From Candidatus Saccharimonadota bacterium (GTDB lineage Bacteria > Patescibacteriota > Saccharimonadia > Saccharimonadales > Saccharimonadaceae), in assembly GCA_017545485.1 (NCBI GenBank), contig JAFWMY010000008.1, positions 62,001 through 126,000 on the forward strand: 64,000 nucleotides of DNA, in the 5' to 3' direction. Positions 7,239 to 15,673 of the stretch are shown here, in pieces. A program made the position numbers and the translations under genes. The stretch's first letter is position 1. Each line of letters starts with the position of its first letter. The notes beneath the pieces were generated by a model that was given only the letters and a program-made list of their open reading frames with translations, had not been told where the DNA came from and did no database searches.

Positions 7239-8634
7239 GGTTTTTTGCTTACTAGTTTATTTATTGCCTTTGATTTTATTTTTTTCTTATTATCCGGTGA
7301 TTTCATTTGGTGCGGATAGTAGAATGAATTTTGAGCTGTCACTACCTTTAATTTGGCTGGTGGTTTTTGATGTAATTGCTGGAATTCTGATGTTAAAAAG
7401 AAAGATTTTATTTAAAAGGATGCGGTTTGGTTTTTTGTGGTTGCTTTTGCCACTTTGGCTGAGTTTATCTGTAATATGGTCTTTGAATAATGTTAGAGGA
7501 ATATTGACGGTTGGGATTTTGTGGCTGATTTATTTTGCTGGGTATGGAATGTGGAGACTAAGAGATTTGTACGACGAAAAATTTAGAATTAAGTTTTGGA
7601 AATGGTTTTTTGGTTCGGCATTATTTATGTGTGGATGGTGTATTTTACAGTGCGTTTTAGATGTTGTAGGGGTATCTCGTGAATATACTTTGATGTGCGT
7701 TGGATGTACTTATAAGATGTTCGGATTTCCTCACCCGAATGGATTTGCGATTGAACCACAATTTATGGGAAATCTACTTCTCGCGCCGGCGATAATGGCA
7801 ATATATTTCTTTATTAAAAAGAATGAGGCTAGTAAGGTCAGGATTTTTGGTTTGTTGGCGTTTGCTTTTGTTGCCACACTATTTTTGACATTTTCGCGTG
7901 GAGCGATTTATGCGTTTGTAGTGGGACTGGTATTTTTATTAGCGTTCTTGCTTACAAAAGAAAAGAAAAACCGTGGATTAGTTGTTAAGCGAGTTGGGAA
8001 GGCTTGTGGGATTGTAATAATATCGTTTTTATTTACTTTAAATCTACAGGGTGTTATGACGGCAATAAGCCCGACCAATGATAATTATGTTGATGGTGTG
8101 GCAAAAGTGATAAATCATTTATCGTTAGGGATAATAGATATTCGTGGTGCTGAGGAAAATGTTCCAGAGAAAGATATTATTTTTGTCAGTGATGAAGACG
8201 ATGTAGATAATGATGCAGTATTTGATGGTTATGTAGCGGAATCTACGGACATAAGGATGGAATTAACTAGCTCGGCGCTTGAGACATGGTCGGGAGATTT
8301 TCGTACGATGATAATCGGTGTAGGACTAGGAGGCGCAGGGCAAGCAATGTATGAAAAAGGATTAACGGATTCGCCTAAAGAAATTGTGCAGAACCAATAT
8401 GCTTCACTACTACTTGAAAGTGGTATAGTTGGAGTGATTTTATTTGTTTTAACGATTGTGCTAGTAGTAAGAGTTTTAGTAAAAACAAAAATAAGTGGAG
8501 CATTATTTGCATTAACAGTGGCATACGGCGTAAGTCTATGTTTCTTTGCAGGTTTGCCAAATGTGCTGCATATTTATTTGCTGTTATTTATGTTTGGGGC
8601 ATTTTATAAAGATTATAGGGATTTGCGGAAATAA
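7222..8634 (+). CDS. O-antigen ligase / Wzy-like membrane protein
   Basis: A 470-residue protein with about 10-11 hydrophobic segments and the O-antigen ligase family features: PHPNGFAIEPQFMGNLL, then FLTFSRGAIYAF, a long charged external loop (residues ~295-375, rich in D/E), and a C-terminal membrane pair. It should polymerise or transfer the glycan assembled by the two upstream enzymes, on the outer face of the membrane. It overlaps the glycosyltransferase by 17 bases and its 3' end overlaps the convergent acetyltransferase by 22 bases. Confidence 0.8.
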   Translation: MKRLSKVFCLLVYLLPLILFFSYYPVISFGADSRMNFELSLPLIWLVVFDVIAGILMLKRKILFKRMRFGFLWLLLPLWLSLSVIWSLNNVRGILTVGILWLIYFAGYGMWRLRDLYDEKFRIKFWKWFFGSALFMCGWCILQCVLDVVGVSREYTLMCVGCTYKMFGFPHPNGFAIEPQFMGNLLLAPAIMAIYFFIKKNEASKVRIFGLLAFAFVATLFLTFSRGAIYAFVVGLVFLLAFLLTKEKKNRGLVVKRVGKACGIVIISFLFTLNLQGVMTAISPTNDNYVDGVAKVINHLSLGIIDIRGAEENVPEKDIIFVSDEDDVDNDAVFDGYVAESTDIRMELTSSALETWSGDFRTMIIGVGLGGAGQAMYEKGLTDSPKEIVQNQYASLLLESGIVGVILFVLTIVLVVRVLVKTKISGALFALTVAYGVSLCFFAGLPNVLHIYLLLFMFGAFYKDYRDLRK

Positions 8635-9053
8635 TTGGTGTCGTATATTTCGGCGCCTTTATTCTTGTAGAATGTTTGAGCGGCTTCGCGCCCATGACCG
8701 GAAGTGAAGCAAAGCTCGGAGCAGCCTTTTTCTTTGGCCCATTTTAGCATAGCATTCCAAAGTTCGGTGCCGACGCCTTGGCCACGGACTTCTTGGTCAG
8801 TGACAAAATCTTCTAAATAGGCTGCTTTTCTGATGATTGGCCCCATAATAATTGAAAGAGTGGCTATGCCTACGATTTTATTATTATCGTCGTATGCTAA
8901 CAACATTTCGTGGTTGTCAGAACGAATTAAATCATTAAACCATTGTTCGGGGATTTCGCCTCGGTCTTTGCCGCTTCTAGATAATTGAATTAATAATTCC
9001 CGAATTCGGTTGGCAGTTTCTTGGTTGTACTTGGTTAAAGGTTGTATTATCAT
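8613..9053 (-). CDS. GNAT-family N-acetyltransferase
   Basis: A 146-residue single-domain acetyltransferase: TLSIIMGPIIRKAAYLEDFV, then the acetyl-CoA loop VRGQGVGTELWNAML, and the typical FYKNKGAE near the C-terminus. It is the last gene of the leftward pta-glmM operon; its ATG overlaps the glmM stop (ATGA). In most bacteria glucosamine-1-phosphate must be acetylated after GlmM (by GlmU), so an acetyltransferase beside glmM may be relevant, but no substrate can be assigned. Confidence 0.8.
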   Translation of the reverse strand: MIIQPLTKYNQETANRIRELLIQLSRSGKDRGEIPEQWFNDLIRSDNHEMLLAYDDNNKIVGIATLSIIMGPIIRKAAYLEDFVTDQEVRGQGVGTELWNAMLKWAKEKGCSELCFTSGHGREAAQTFYKNKGAEIYDTNYFRKSL

Positions 9054-10366
9054 AGCGATTCTTCCAATTCTGCTTTGAGTTCATTTGCTAGGGCATTAAT
9101 GGAATCTTTATCATTACCCCACATCGTAATACGGATAAGCTCTTCTGTGCCGGATGGGCGAACGAGCAAGCGTCCTTGAGCAGATTTAAGCTTTTTTTCA
9201 TAGTTGTTTATGATTTTTTGAACAGATTCTTTTTTGATGAGAGCTAGTTTTTGCTCTGCGGTGGCCGGAACATTAACAACGATTTGAGGGAATTTTACGA
9301 TGTCGCTAGTTAGTTCGCCGAGCGATTTGTGCTTTTCACTAATGATTTTAGTAATCATAAGTGAGGTTAGCATGCCGTCGCCAGTTGCTTCGTCTGGAAG
9401 AATGATATGGCCTGATTGTTCGCCGCCGAGTTTGATGTGTTTTTCGTCCATGGCGGCTTTGACGTTGGAGTCGCCGACTGCAGTAACTTCTATATTAATA
9501 CCTTTTTTCTTAGCCCAATTTAATAAACCTTGATTAACCATAACGGTGGTAGCAATGGTTTTAAGCTTAAAGTAGTCTGCTAGAATGGCAATGATTTGAT
9601 CACCATCTATTTCTTCGCCAATTTCGTTAATGAGCATACAGCGGTCGCCGTCACCATCATAAGCAATGCCAAAATCTAGATGGTTTTCTGCGACGAGCTT
9701 TTGGAGTGATTTGAGGTTGGTACTACCGCAGTTTTTGTTGATTTTGATATTGTATTGTGGGTCTGAATGAATCAGTTTAACTTTGGCCCCGAGTTGTTCA
9801 AACAATGATTTATTAATGACGCTGGTGGCGCCGTTGGCGCAATCTAGGCCGATTTTAAGACCTTTGAAATCGCAAGGACGTACAGTTTTTAATAGATGTT
9901 CTTTGTAAATACTGAGGGCTTCATCGTGAAGATTTTCTCGTAGGCTGGGGGCAATTTGGGTATAGCTCTTTTGTTGTTGAAGTGATTTTTCAATAGTCTT
10001 ACAACCTTTTTCGCAAAGCTTGCGACCTTGGTGCTCGCCGCGTTCAAAAATTTTGATACCATTGTCGGTGTAAGGATTGTGGCTTGCGGTAACATCAATG
10101 GCAAAATCATATCCCATTTCATAAAAACAATAATTAATGGCGGGCGTAGGAAGAACGCTAACGTTGGCATATTCAACACCGAAGGTCTCAAGGGCAACTT
10201 CTAATTCTCGTAAAATCCATTCAGTTGATTCGCGAGTATCGCCACCGATTAGAACCTTGATATTATCATTAGAATAGTCAACAAGTCCTTCTACGATAGA
10301 CATGAGAAAGTCTTTGGTAAATTGTTCGGCTTTGCCACGGATGCCATCGGTACCGAAATATTGCAT
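9050..10366 (-). CDS. glmM: Phosphoglucosamine mutase / phosphohexomutase
   Basis: The enzyme converts glucosamine-6-phosphate to glucosamine-1-phosphate. At 438 residues it matches GlmM length. It shows all four family loops: YFGTDGIRG at the N-terminus, the phosphoserine loop TASHNPYTDNGIKIF, the metal loop DGDGDRC, the sugar loop GGEQSGHI, and the phosphate-binding RPSGTEELIRI. The combination FGTDGIRG plus glmS in the same window favours GlmM over phosphomannomutase. The start lies 2 bases after the stop of the pta-like gene, so they are co-transcribed. Confidence 0.9.
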   Translation of the reverse strand: MQYFGTDGIRGKAEQFTKDFLMSIVEGLVDYSNDNIKVLIGGDTRESTEWILRELEVALETFGVEYANVSVLPTPAINYCFYEMGYDFAIDVTASHNPYTDNGIKIFERGEHQGRKLCEKGCKTIEKSLQQQKSYTQIAPSLRENLHDEALSIYKEHLLKTVRPCDFKGLKIGLDCANGATSVINKSLFEQLGAKVKLIHSDPQYNIKINKNCGSTNLKSLQKLVAENHLDFGIAYDGDGDRCMLINEIGEEIDGDQIIAILADYFKLKTIATTVMVNQGLLNWAKKKGINIEVTAVGDSNVKAAMDEKHIKLGGEQSGHIILPDEATGDGMLTSLMITKIISEKHKSLGELTSDIVKFPQIVVNVPATAEQKLALIKKESVQKIINNYEKKLKSAQGRLLVRPSGTEELIRITMWGNDKDSINALANELKAELEESL

Positions 10367-10368
10367 AG

Positions 10369-11124
10369 TTACTCCTTTTTTAGTTGTTTTAAAATTACTT
10401 TAATAGTCAAAATGATGTCTTTTACAGTGCTGCCGCGGGAAAGATCGGCGAGAGGGATAGTAAAGCCCTGAATAATAGGGCCGGCAATTGTATATCCGCC
10501 AAATTGTTCAAGAGATTTGTATAAAATGTTGCCGGAGTTTAAATCTGGAGTAATGAGAATGTTGGCGCTGCCTTGCAAAGGGCTGTTTGGGGTCTTTTTG
10601 TTTGCTACTTGCGGATTAACAGCGGCGTCGAGTTGCATTTCGCCGTCGGTGAGCCAATCGGGGTGAGTTTGTTTTATTTTAGCAATGACGAAGTCTATTT
10701 TTTCTAAATCAGGGTTTTTGCCACCAGAACCGTAGGTAGAGTAGGAAAGCATGGCAATTCTGGGTTGTTCTCCGGTGAATGTTTGAAAAGTTTTTGCGGT
10801 ATCTTCTGTGATTGTAAATAGTTGTTCTTTAGTGGGTTGCTTGATGACGCCACCATCAGCAATGGCTAAAATTTGGTCATTTTTTTCGCAAATAAAACAA
10901 CTAGAAAAATAGTCAGATTTTAGGGGGATATGTTCTTTGAAAGCAAGTATTACATCGCGAGTAGGGTAGTCAATGCCAGTGATGATAGAATCGGCTTGGT
11001 TATCTTTTAATATTTTTGCAGCATGATCTAGATTATCAGCGGGGATGAATTCGGTATCGGGAAAAGATTGGCAGGCTTCTTTTACTATTGGATTGGTAGT
11101 CAGTTCAGGGAAAATAATTTTCAT
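10369..11124 (-). CDS. Phosphate acetyltransferase-like protein (short)
   Basis: The C-terminal two thirds match the phosphotransacetylase/butyryltransferase family: MLSYSTYGSGG, DGEMQLDAAVNPQVANKK, ITPDLNSGNILYKS, and GPIIQGFTIPLADLSRG. It is 251 residues against ~320 for full Pta, because the N-terminal portion is compressed. Pta interconverts acetyl-CoA and acetyl phosphate; here it may feed acetyl groups to cell-wall sugars or make ATP with an acetate kinase not in this window. A TATAAT box 6 bases before the ATG predicts a leaderless transcript that continues into glmM and the acetyltransferase. Confidence 0.8.
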   Translation of the reverse strand: MKIIFPELTTNPIVKEACQSFPDTEFIPADNLDHAAKILKDNQADSIITGIDYPTRDVILAFKEHIPLKSDYFSSCFICEKNDQILAIADGGVIKQPTKEQLFTITEDTAKTFQTFTGEQPRIAMLSYSTYGSGGKNPDLEKIDFVIAKIKQTHPDWLTDGEMQLDAAVNPQVANKKTPNSPLQGSANILITPDLNSGNILYKSLEQFGGYTIAGPIIQGFTIPLADLSRGSTVKDIILTIKVILKQLKKE

Positions 11125-11201
11125 GAAATAATTATAACATATTTAATATATAGATATGATATACTGAAACTATAGAATTAATGGTTATTTGAAAGGAGAG
11201 T

Positions 11202-11894
11202 ATGTTTCTTTTAAACGAAAAAAGTGTCAGCAATAGAAGTAGCTATGGAGCTGATTTTTCTGGTGGATTGGCTGGTTCTGGGGGCGGTATTCAGCCTGGG
11301 GTATTACTAGCCGTAGGGATAATTGCTTTGATTGTTGCTATCTTAGTATTTATCTTTGTTGTCCAAAGAAAAAAGGAATTTAAGGGGAAGTTTGCTAATT
11401 GGGTGAGAGAATATTTGAACTTTCGTTCAATTTTGATTGCAGGGATTATTAAAATTTTGTATATGTTCCTTGCTGTTTTTTTGACGATTATGAGTATAAT
11501 AGTGATGTTTCAGGGTAAAGGCGATGAAGTATTGCCGATGGTTTTGACTGGGCTAGCTATGTTAATATTTGGTAATATTTTATTACGAATTATGATGGAA
11601 TTAACCATGGCTCTGATTGTCGTATGGGAGAACACTTCAGACATTAGACTTATACTGGTAAAAAGGGACGAGCTATTTGGAAAAGATGGTCTGAAAGAAA
11701 TGAAGAAAGACGCGAGCCAACAACCAGAAACTAAAAAGGAAACTACAAAAATACCGGTTGAGACGCAACAACCGGAAATAATACAGCCGGAGATGCCACA
11801 GCCTGAGGTACCGCGACCGGAAGAGGCGCAAGGACTTCAATCCCATGAAGCTTCTAATGCGTCAGAATTGCCACCACAACCTGAAGCACAGTAA
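11202..11894 (+). CDS. Membrane protein with Pro/Glu-rich tail
   Basis: I do not recognise a family. The 230 residues show one membrane segment at ~32-55 (GVLLAVGIIALIVAILVFIF), two or three more at ~75-155, and a cytoplasmic or external tail of repeated PE-x-PQ units (residues ~190-230). A Gly/Ser-rich stretch precedes the first segment. An AAGGAG site lies before the ATG. It converges on dnaK and shares a bidirectional terminator with it. Confidence 0.7.
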   Translation: MFLLNEKSVSNRSSYGADFSGGLAGSGGGIQPGVLLAVGIIALIVAILVFIFVVQRKKEFKGKFANWVREYLNFRSILIAGIIKILYMFLAVFLTIMSIIVMFQGKGDEVLPMVLTGLAMLIFGNILLRIMMELTMALIVVWENTSDIRLILVKRDELFGKDGLKEMKKDASQQPETKKETTKIPVETQQPEIIQPEMPQPEVPRPEEAQGLQSHEASNASELPPQPEAQ

Positions 11895-11898
11895 GTTT

Positions 11899-11931
11899 AA
11901 AAAAACACCCTCTTTTGTGAGGGTGTTTTTT
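11899..11931. terminator. Bidirectional terminator between membrane gene and dnaK
   Basis: A-run, ACACCCTC stem, TTTTGT loop, GAGGGTGT, T-run. Serves both convergent genes. Confidence 0.85.
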
Positions 11932-11939
11932 GTTCGGTA

Positions 11940-13835
11940 TTATTTATCTACGACTTCGCCTTCTACTGGTTCATCGTCTTTGTCGGATTTTTTGTCATCT
12001 GACTTCTCGTCTTTTTTGCTGTCTTCGGAAGCAGATTGATAAAGTTTAGCACCGATAGGCATGATTTTGTCGTTTAATTCTTTCATGGCGTTTTCGTAGC
12101 TATCTTTATCAGATTTGTCGTCGTTTAGGACTTTTTTGGCTTCCTCGACGGCTTTCTTGATGGTTTCTTTGTCATCGTCGCTGATTTTGTCTTTGTATTC
12201 AGATGGCATTTTTTCGGCTTGATAAATAGTATTTTCTAGGTGGTTTTTAGCATCAATGCTGTCTTTCTTTTTCTTATCTTCATCGGCGTGAGCTTCGGCT
12301 TCTTTGCGAGCCTTTTCAATGTCGTCTTTACTCATATTACCGGAGTTTTGGATCGTAATGGACTGCTCTTTGCCGGTACCCTTGTCTTTTGCTGTGACAT
12401 TTAGAATGCCGTTAGCGTCAAGGTTAAAGGTAACTTCAATTTGTGGGACGCCACGAGGAGCTGGAGCGATACCATCAAGGATGAATCTTCCAAGAGACTT
12501 GTTGTCTGCGGCAAATTCGCGTTCGCCTTGAAGGACGTGGATTTCTACTTGAGGTTGGTTGTCGCTAGCAGTAGAGAAGACTTCGGATTTGGAAGTTGGG
12601 ATTGTAGTGTTACGGTCAATTAGTGGAGTGCGGACACCACCCATGGTTTCTATTCCAAGAGTAAGTGGGGTGACGTCAAGGAGAAGAATATCTTTGACAT
12701 CGCCTTGAAGAACGCCGCCTTGGATAGCAGCACCAACGGCCACGACTTCATCTGGGTTGACACCTTGCATTGGGTCTTTACCGAAGATTTTTTTGACTTT
12801 TTCAACGACGGCTGGCATACGAGTCATACCACCGACCATGACGATTTCATTTATATCTTTAGTATCAAGTTTGGCGTCTTTTAGAGCTTTTTTGACTGGC
12901 TCTTCTAGACGGTCTAGAAGGTCGCTAACTAATTCTTCAAGTTTGGCGCGAGTTAAAGTATATTCAAAATGCTTTGGACCATCGGCGTCGGCACTTAAGA
13001 ATGGAAGGTTTATATCAGTGGAAGTGCTGGAAGAAAGCTCCTTCTTAGCTTTTTCGGCTTCATCTTTTACGCGCTGCATGGCGGCGGCGTCACTTTTGAT
13101 ATCAATACCAGACTCTTTTTTAAACTCATCTACTAAGAAGTTAACGATGACGTTATCAAAATCTTCACCACCAAGATGGGTATCGCCATTGGTGGACATA
13201 ACTTCAAAGACACCATCACCGAGTTCGAGGATGGAGACATCAAATGTACCACCACCAAGGTCAAATACAACGATTTTTTCATCTTTTTTGGATTCTAGAC
13301 CATAAGCTAGAGCTGCTGCAGTTGGCTCGTTGATAATTCTTTTAACTTCTAGGCCAGCGATTTTACCGGCGTCTTTAGTGGCTTGACGTTGTGAATCATC
13401 AAAGTAAGCTGGGACAGTAATAATGGCTTCAGTAACTGGTTCGCCAAGGAAAGCTTCAGCGTCGGCTTTGATTTTTGAGAGAACCATAGCAGAAATTTCT
13501 TCTGGAGTGTATTCTTTGCCGTCCATTTCTACGGCTACGCCATTTCCTTTTTTAACAATTTTGTATGGGCTAATCTCTAAATCGTGTTTGACTTCTTTAT
13601 CTTCATATTTACGACCGATAAGGCGCTTGATACCATAAATAGTATTTTTTGGATTAGTGACACGTTGACGTTGGGCGACTTTACCGACTAATCTTTCGCC
13701 TTTTTTTGTAACAGCAACAACAGAAGGCGTAGTACGATCACCTTCGGCATTAGTAATCACCTCTGGCTTACCAGCAATCATGTAAGCAAAAGCACTGTTC
13801 GTTGTTCCTAAATCAATTCCGATAATTTTACTCAT
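11940..13835 (-). CDS. dnaK: Hsp70 chaperone DnaK
   Basis: ATP-driven protein-folding chaperone of the cytoplasm. The 631 residues contain the Hsp70 signatures [15 protein letters not shown], the phosphate-binding [14 protein letters not shown] and [10 protein letters not shown], a substrate-binding domain from ~residue 380 ([17 protein letters not shown]) and an acidic lid and tail ending [10 protein letters not shown]. Two CIRCE operators overlap its promoter, so HrcA (encoded at 40.4 kb) should repress it. No dnaJ or grpE is adjacent; grpE sits with hrcA instead. Confidence 0.98.
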   Translation of the reverse strand: MSKIIGIDLGTTNSAFAYMIAGKPEVITNAEGDRTTPSVVAVTKKGERLVGKVAQRQRVTNPKNTIYGIKRLIGRKYEDKEVKHDLEISPYKIVKKGNGVAVEMDGKEYTPEEISAMVLSKIKADAEAFLGEPVTEAIITVPAYFDDSQRQATKDAGKIAGLEVKRIINEPTAAALAYGLESKKDEKIVVFDLGGGTFDVSILELGDGVFEVMSTNGDTHLGGEDFDNVIVNFLVDEFKKESGIDIKSDAAAMQRVKDEAEKAKKELSSSTSTDINLPFLSADADGPKHFEYTLTRAKLEELVSDLLDRLEEPVKKALKDAKLDTKDINEIVMVGGMTRMPAVVEKVKKIFGKDPMQGVNPDEVVAVGAAIQGGVLQGDVKDILLLDVTPLTLGIETMGGVRTPLIDRNTTIPTSKSEVFSTASDNQPQVEIHVLQGEREFAADNKSLGRFILDGIAPAPRGVPQIEVTFNLDANGILNVTAKDKGTGKEQSITIQNSGNMSKDDIEKARKEAEAHADEDKKKKDSIDAKNHLENTIYQAEKMPSEYKDKISDDDKETIKKAVEEAKKVLNDDKSDKDSYENAMKELNDKIMPIGAKLYQSASEDSKKDEKSDDKKSDKDDEPVEGEVVDK

Positions 13836-13860
13836 TATTCCTCACTTTCTTTTCATTTTG

Positions 13861-13887
13861 TTGGCACTCGTTGTGCGTGAGTGCTAA
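13861..13887 (-). promoter_or_regulatory. CIRCE operator A of dnaK
   Basis: TTGGCACTC, nine bases, GAGTGCTAA: one mismatch from the CIRCE consensus bound by HrcA. It lies between the -10 box and the dnaK start. Confidence 0.9.
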
Positions 13888-13898
13888 TTTATATATCC

Positions 13899-13927
13899 AT
13901 TGTATATTATTGGCACTTTATTGTCAA
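13899..13927 (-). promoter_or_regulatory. dnaK promoter
   Basis: Minus-strand TTGACA (13927-13922), 17 bases, TACAAT (13904-13899). The -35 box sits in the spacer of CIRCE B, so HrcA binding would block RNA polymerase directly. Confidence 0.8.
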
Positions 13928-13936
13928 GAGTGCTAA
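13910..13936 (-). promoter_or_regulatory. CIRCE operator B of dnaK
   Basis: TTGGCACTT, nine bases, GAGTGCTAA. A second CIRCE copy covering the -35 region of the dnaK promoter. Confidence 0.85.
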
Positions 13937-13980
13937 TACAGGGGTAGAATAAAAAATGTTTTTTATGGTATAATGAAGGT

Positions 13981-15000
13981 ATGACAATAGAGAGGTTGGT
14001 GGAGCCGACAATGGCTTCGGGTGATAATGAAGAGGAAAAGATTGAAATAAGTCTTCGGCCGGTTACTTTTGAAGAGTACATTGGGCAGGAACATTTGAAA
14101 AACAATTTGAAATTGGCGATTGAAGCAGTAAAAAAGCGTGCGGATGGAACAACTTTAGATCATGTATTATTATATGGTCCACCAGGGCTTGGCAAAACGA
14201 CGATGGCGGGAGTAATTGCGCATGAACTAGGCGCGTCGCTTCGCGTGACCTCTGGGCCGGCGATTGAACGGGCAGGGGATTTGGCATCAATCTTGACGAA
14301 TTTAAAAGATGGAGATGTGTTATTTATAGATGAAATTCACCGTTTGCGTAGGACGGTGGAAGAAGTGCTTTATTCGGCGATGGAGGATTATAAATTAGAT
14401 ATAGTAATCGGAAAGGGGCCAGCGGCACGGTCGGTGAGACTGGATTTACCACATTTTACGGTAATTGGGGCAACGACGAGGACTGGGTCTTTGGCGGGAC
14501 CTTTACGTGATAGGTTCGGGATAATACATCGTTTGGAATATTATAAGGAACCAGAGATAGAGAAGATTATCAATCGGACGGCGGGAATCTTGAAAACGAA
14601 GATTTTACCTGAGGCCACATCGCTACTTGCAACGCGTTCTAGATTGACGCCAAGGATTGCGAATCGGATTTTTAAGCGGGTGCGAGATTATGCTGATGTA
14701 AATGGAGATGGGATAATAGATACTACTGTAGCGGAAAATGCTTTAAAGTTAATGGAAATTGATTATTTGGGGCTTGATCCGGCAGATAGAAATATGCTTA
14801 GACTAATGTATGAAAATTATGGTGAAAGGCCGGTAGGATTAACAACAATTGCGGCTTTAACTGGGGATGAAGCAGCAACGATAGAGGATTTTTATGAGCC
14901 ATATTTGATGCAGATGGGGCTGATTGCGAGAACTCCAAAAGGGAGAGTGGTGACTGAGAAAGGGAGAAAGCATTTACAAAAAGATAAAAATGTGCTATAA
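13981..15000 (+). CDS. ruvB: Holliday junction helicase RuvB
   Basis: Hexameric motor of the RuvAB branch-migration complex. The 339 residues carry the RuvB N-terminus [19 protein letters not shown], Walker [10 protein letters not shown], Walker B DEIHRL, the sensor region [18 protein letters not shown] and the C-terminal winged helix [18 protein letters not shown] ends 6 bases before the ATG, so a leaderless mRNA is predicted. A PH-like membrane protein follows 40 bases downstream with its own RBS. Confidence 0.97.
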   Translation: MTIERLVEPTMASGDNEEEKIEISLRPVTFEEYIGQEHLKNNLKLAIEAVKKRADGTTLDHVLLYGPPGLGKTTMAGVIAHELGASLRVTSGPAIERAGDLASILTNLKDGDVLFIDEIHRLRRTVEEVLYSAMEDYKLDIVIGKGPAARSVRLDLPHFTVIGATTRTGSLAGPLRDRFGIIHRLEYYKEPEIEKIINRTAGILKTKILPEATSLLATRSRLTPRIANRIFKRVRDYADVNGDGIIDTTVAENALKLMEIDYLGLDPADRNMLRLMYENYGERPVGLTTIAALTGDEAATIEDFYEPYLMQMGLIARTPKGRVVTEKGRKHLQKDKNVL

Positions 15001-15040
15001 TAAGATTAATAAGGGTTTTTGATGGCCCGAAAGGAGCAAA

Positions 15041-15613
15041 ATGGATGAATCTTTGGCAAAAATAAGACATGATAGAAGTCAGAGGGATTTTCCTGGGCTC
15101 AAACTTGAAGATGACGAATATGTTGAATTTTTCTTTAAACGGGCAAGAGTTTGTTTGATGATGATTTGGGGGGCTACATTTGCTGGGTTAGTAATTATTT
15201 TACTAGCTTTTTTGATGGTGGTGATTGGGCAATCGCATTTAGATGAGATGGGGAGGAATTTCCTATTTATTATTTTGTTTGCTTTGCTTGCTGCAACGTT
15301 TATAATCTGGATGTTGGCGTTGAAAGTTTATAATGGGAATAAGCTCTATATTACGAATAAACGTGCTATACAGATGATTATGAACTCTCCTGTTTCTACC
15401 TCTATTAATATTATTGATTTATTCTCCGTTGAAGATGCGAGCTTTAGGCAAGAAAATATTTTGCAGAAGATGTTCCATTATGGAACTTTGCGTCTTGCAA
15501 CGGTGGGCGATGAAACAACATACACTTTTAAGTATTCGGATATTAAGCCTTCAGAACTTAGGGCAGTGACTGATTTAATCACAAATGCAAAAGAATTAAA
15601 AGCTAAAGAATAG
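15041..15613 (+). CDS. Two-TM membrane protein with PH-like (bPH2) domain
   Basis: The 190-residue protein has two membrane segments (residues ~42-65 and ~75-100) followed by a small beta-rich domain with the YdbS/bPH2-type pattern LYITNKRAIQ ... DLFSVEDASF ... GTLRLATVGDETTYTF. Such proteins sit on the inner face of the membrane; no enzymatic role is known. A clear AAAGGAG site supports the ATG. It probably belongs to the ruvB transcript. Confidence 0.75.
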   Translation: MDESLAKIRHDRSQRDFPGLKLEDDEYVEFFFKRARVCLMMIWGATFAGLVIILLAFLMVVIGQSHLDEMGRNFLFIILFALLAATFIIWMLALKVYNGNKLYITNKRAIQMIMNSPVSTSINIIDLFSVEDASFRQENILQKMFHYGTLRLATVGDETTYTFKYSDIKPSELRAVTDLITNAKELKAKE

Positions 15614-15673
15614 TTATTTGGTGATCTTAGGTTATCGTTGTTATTGTAGTTGTTTTTGTGCTAAAATATAAGC

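Noticed and set aside
12757-13305. 182-residue open frame opposite dnaK
   Set aside because: Shadow frame of a strongly conserved gene; no promoter or start signals.
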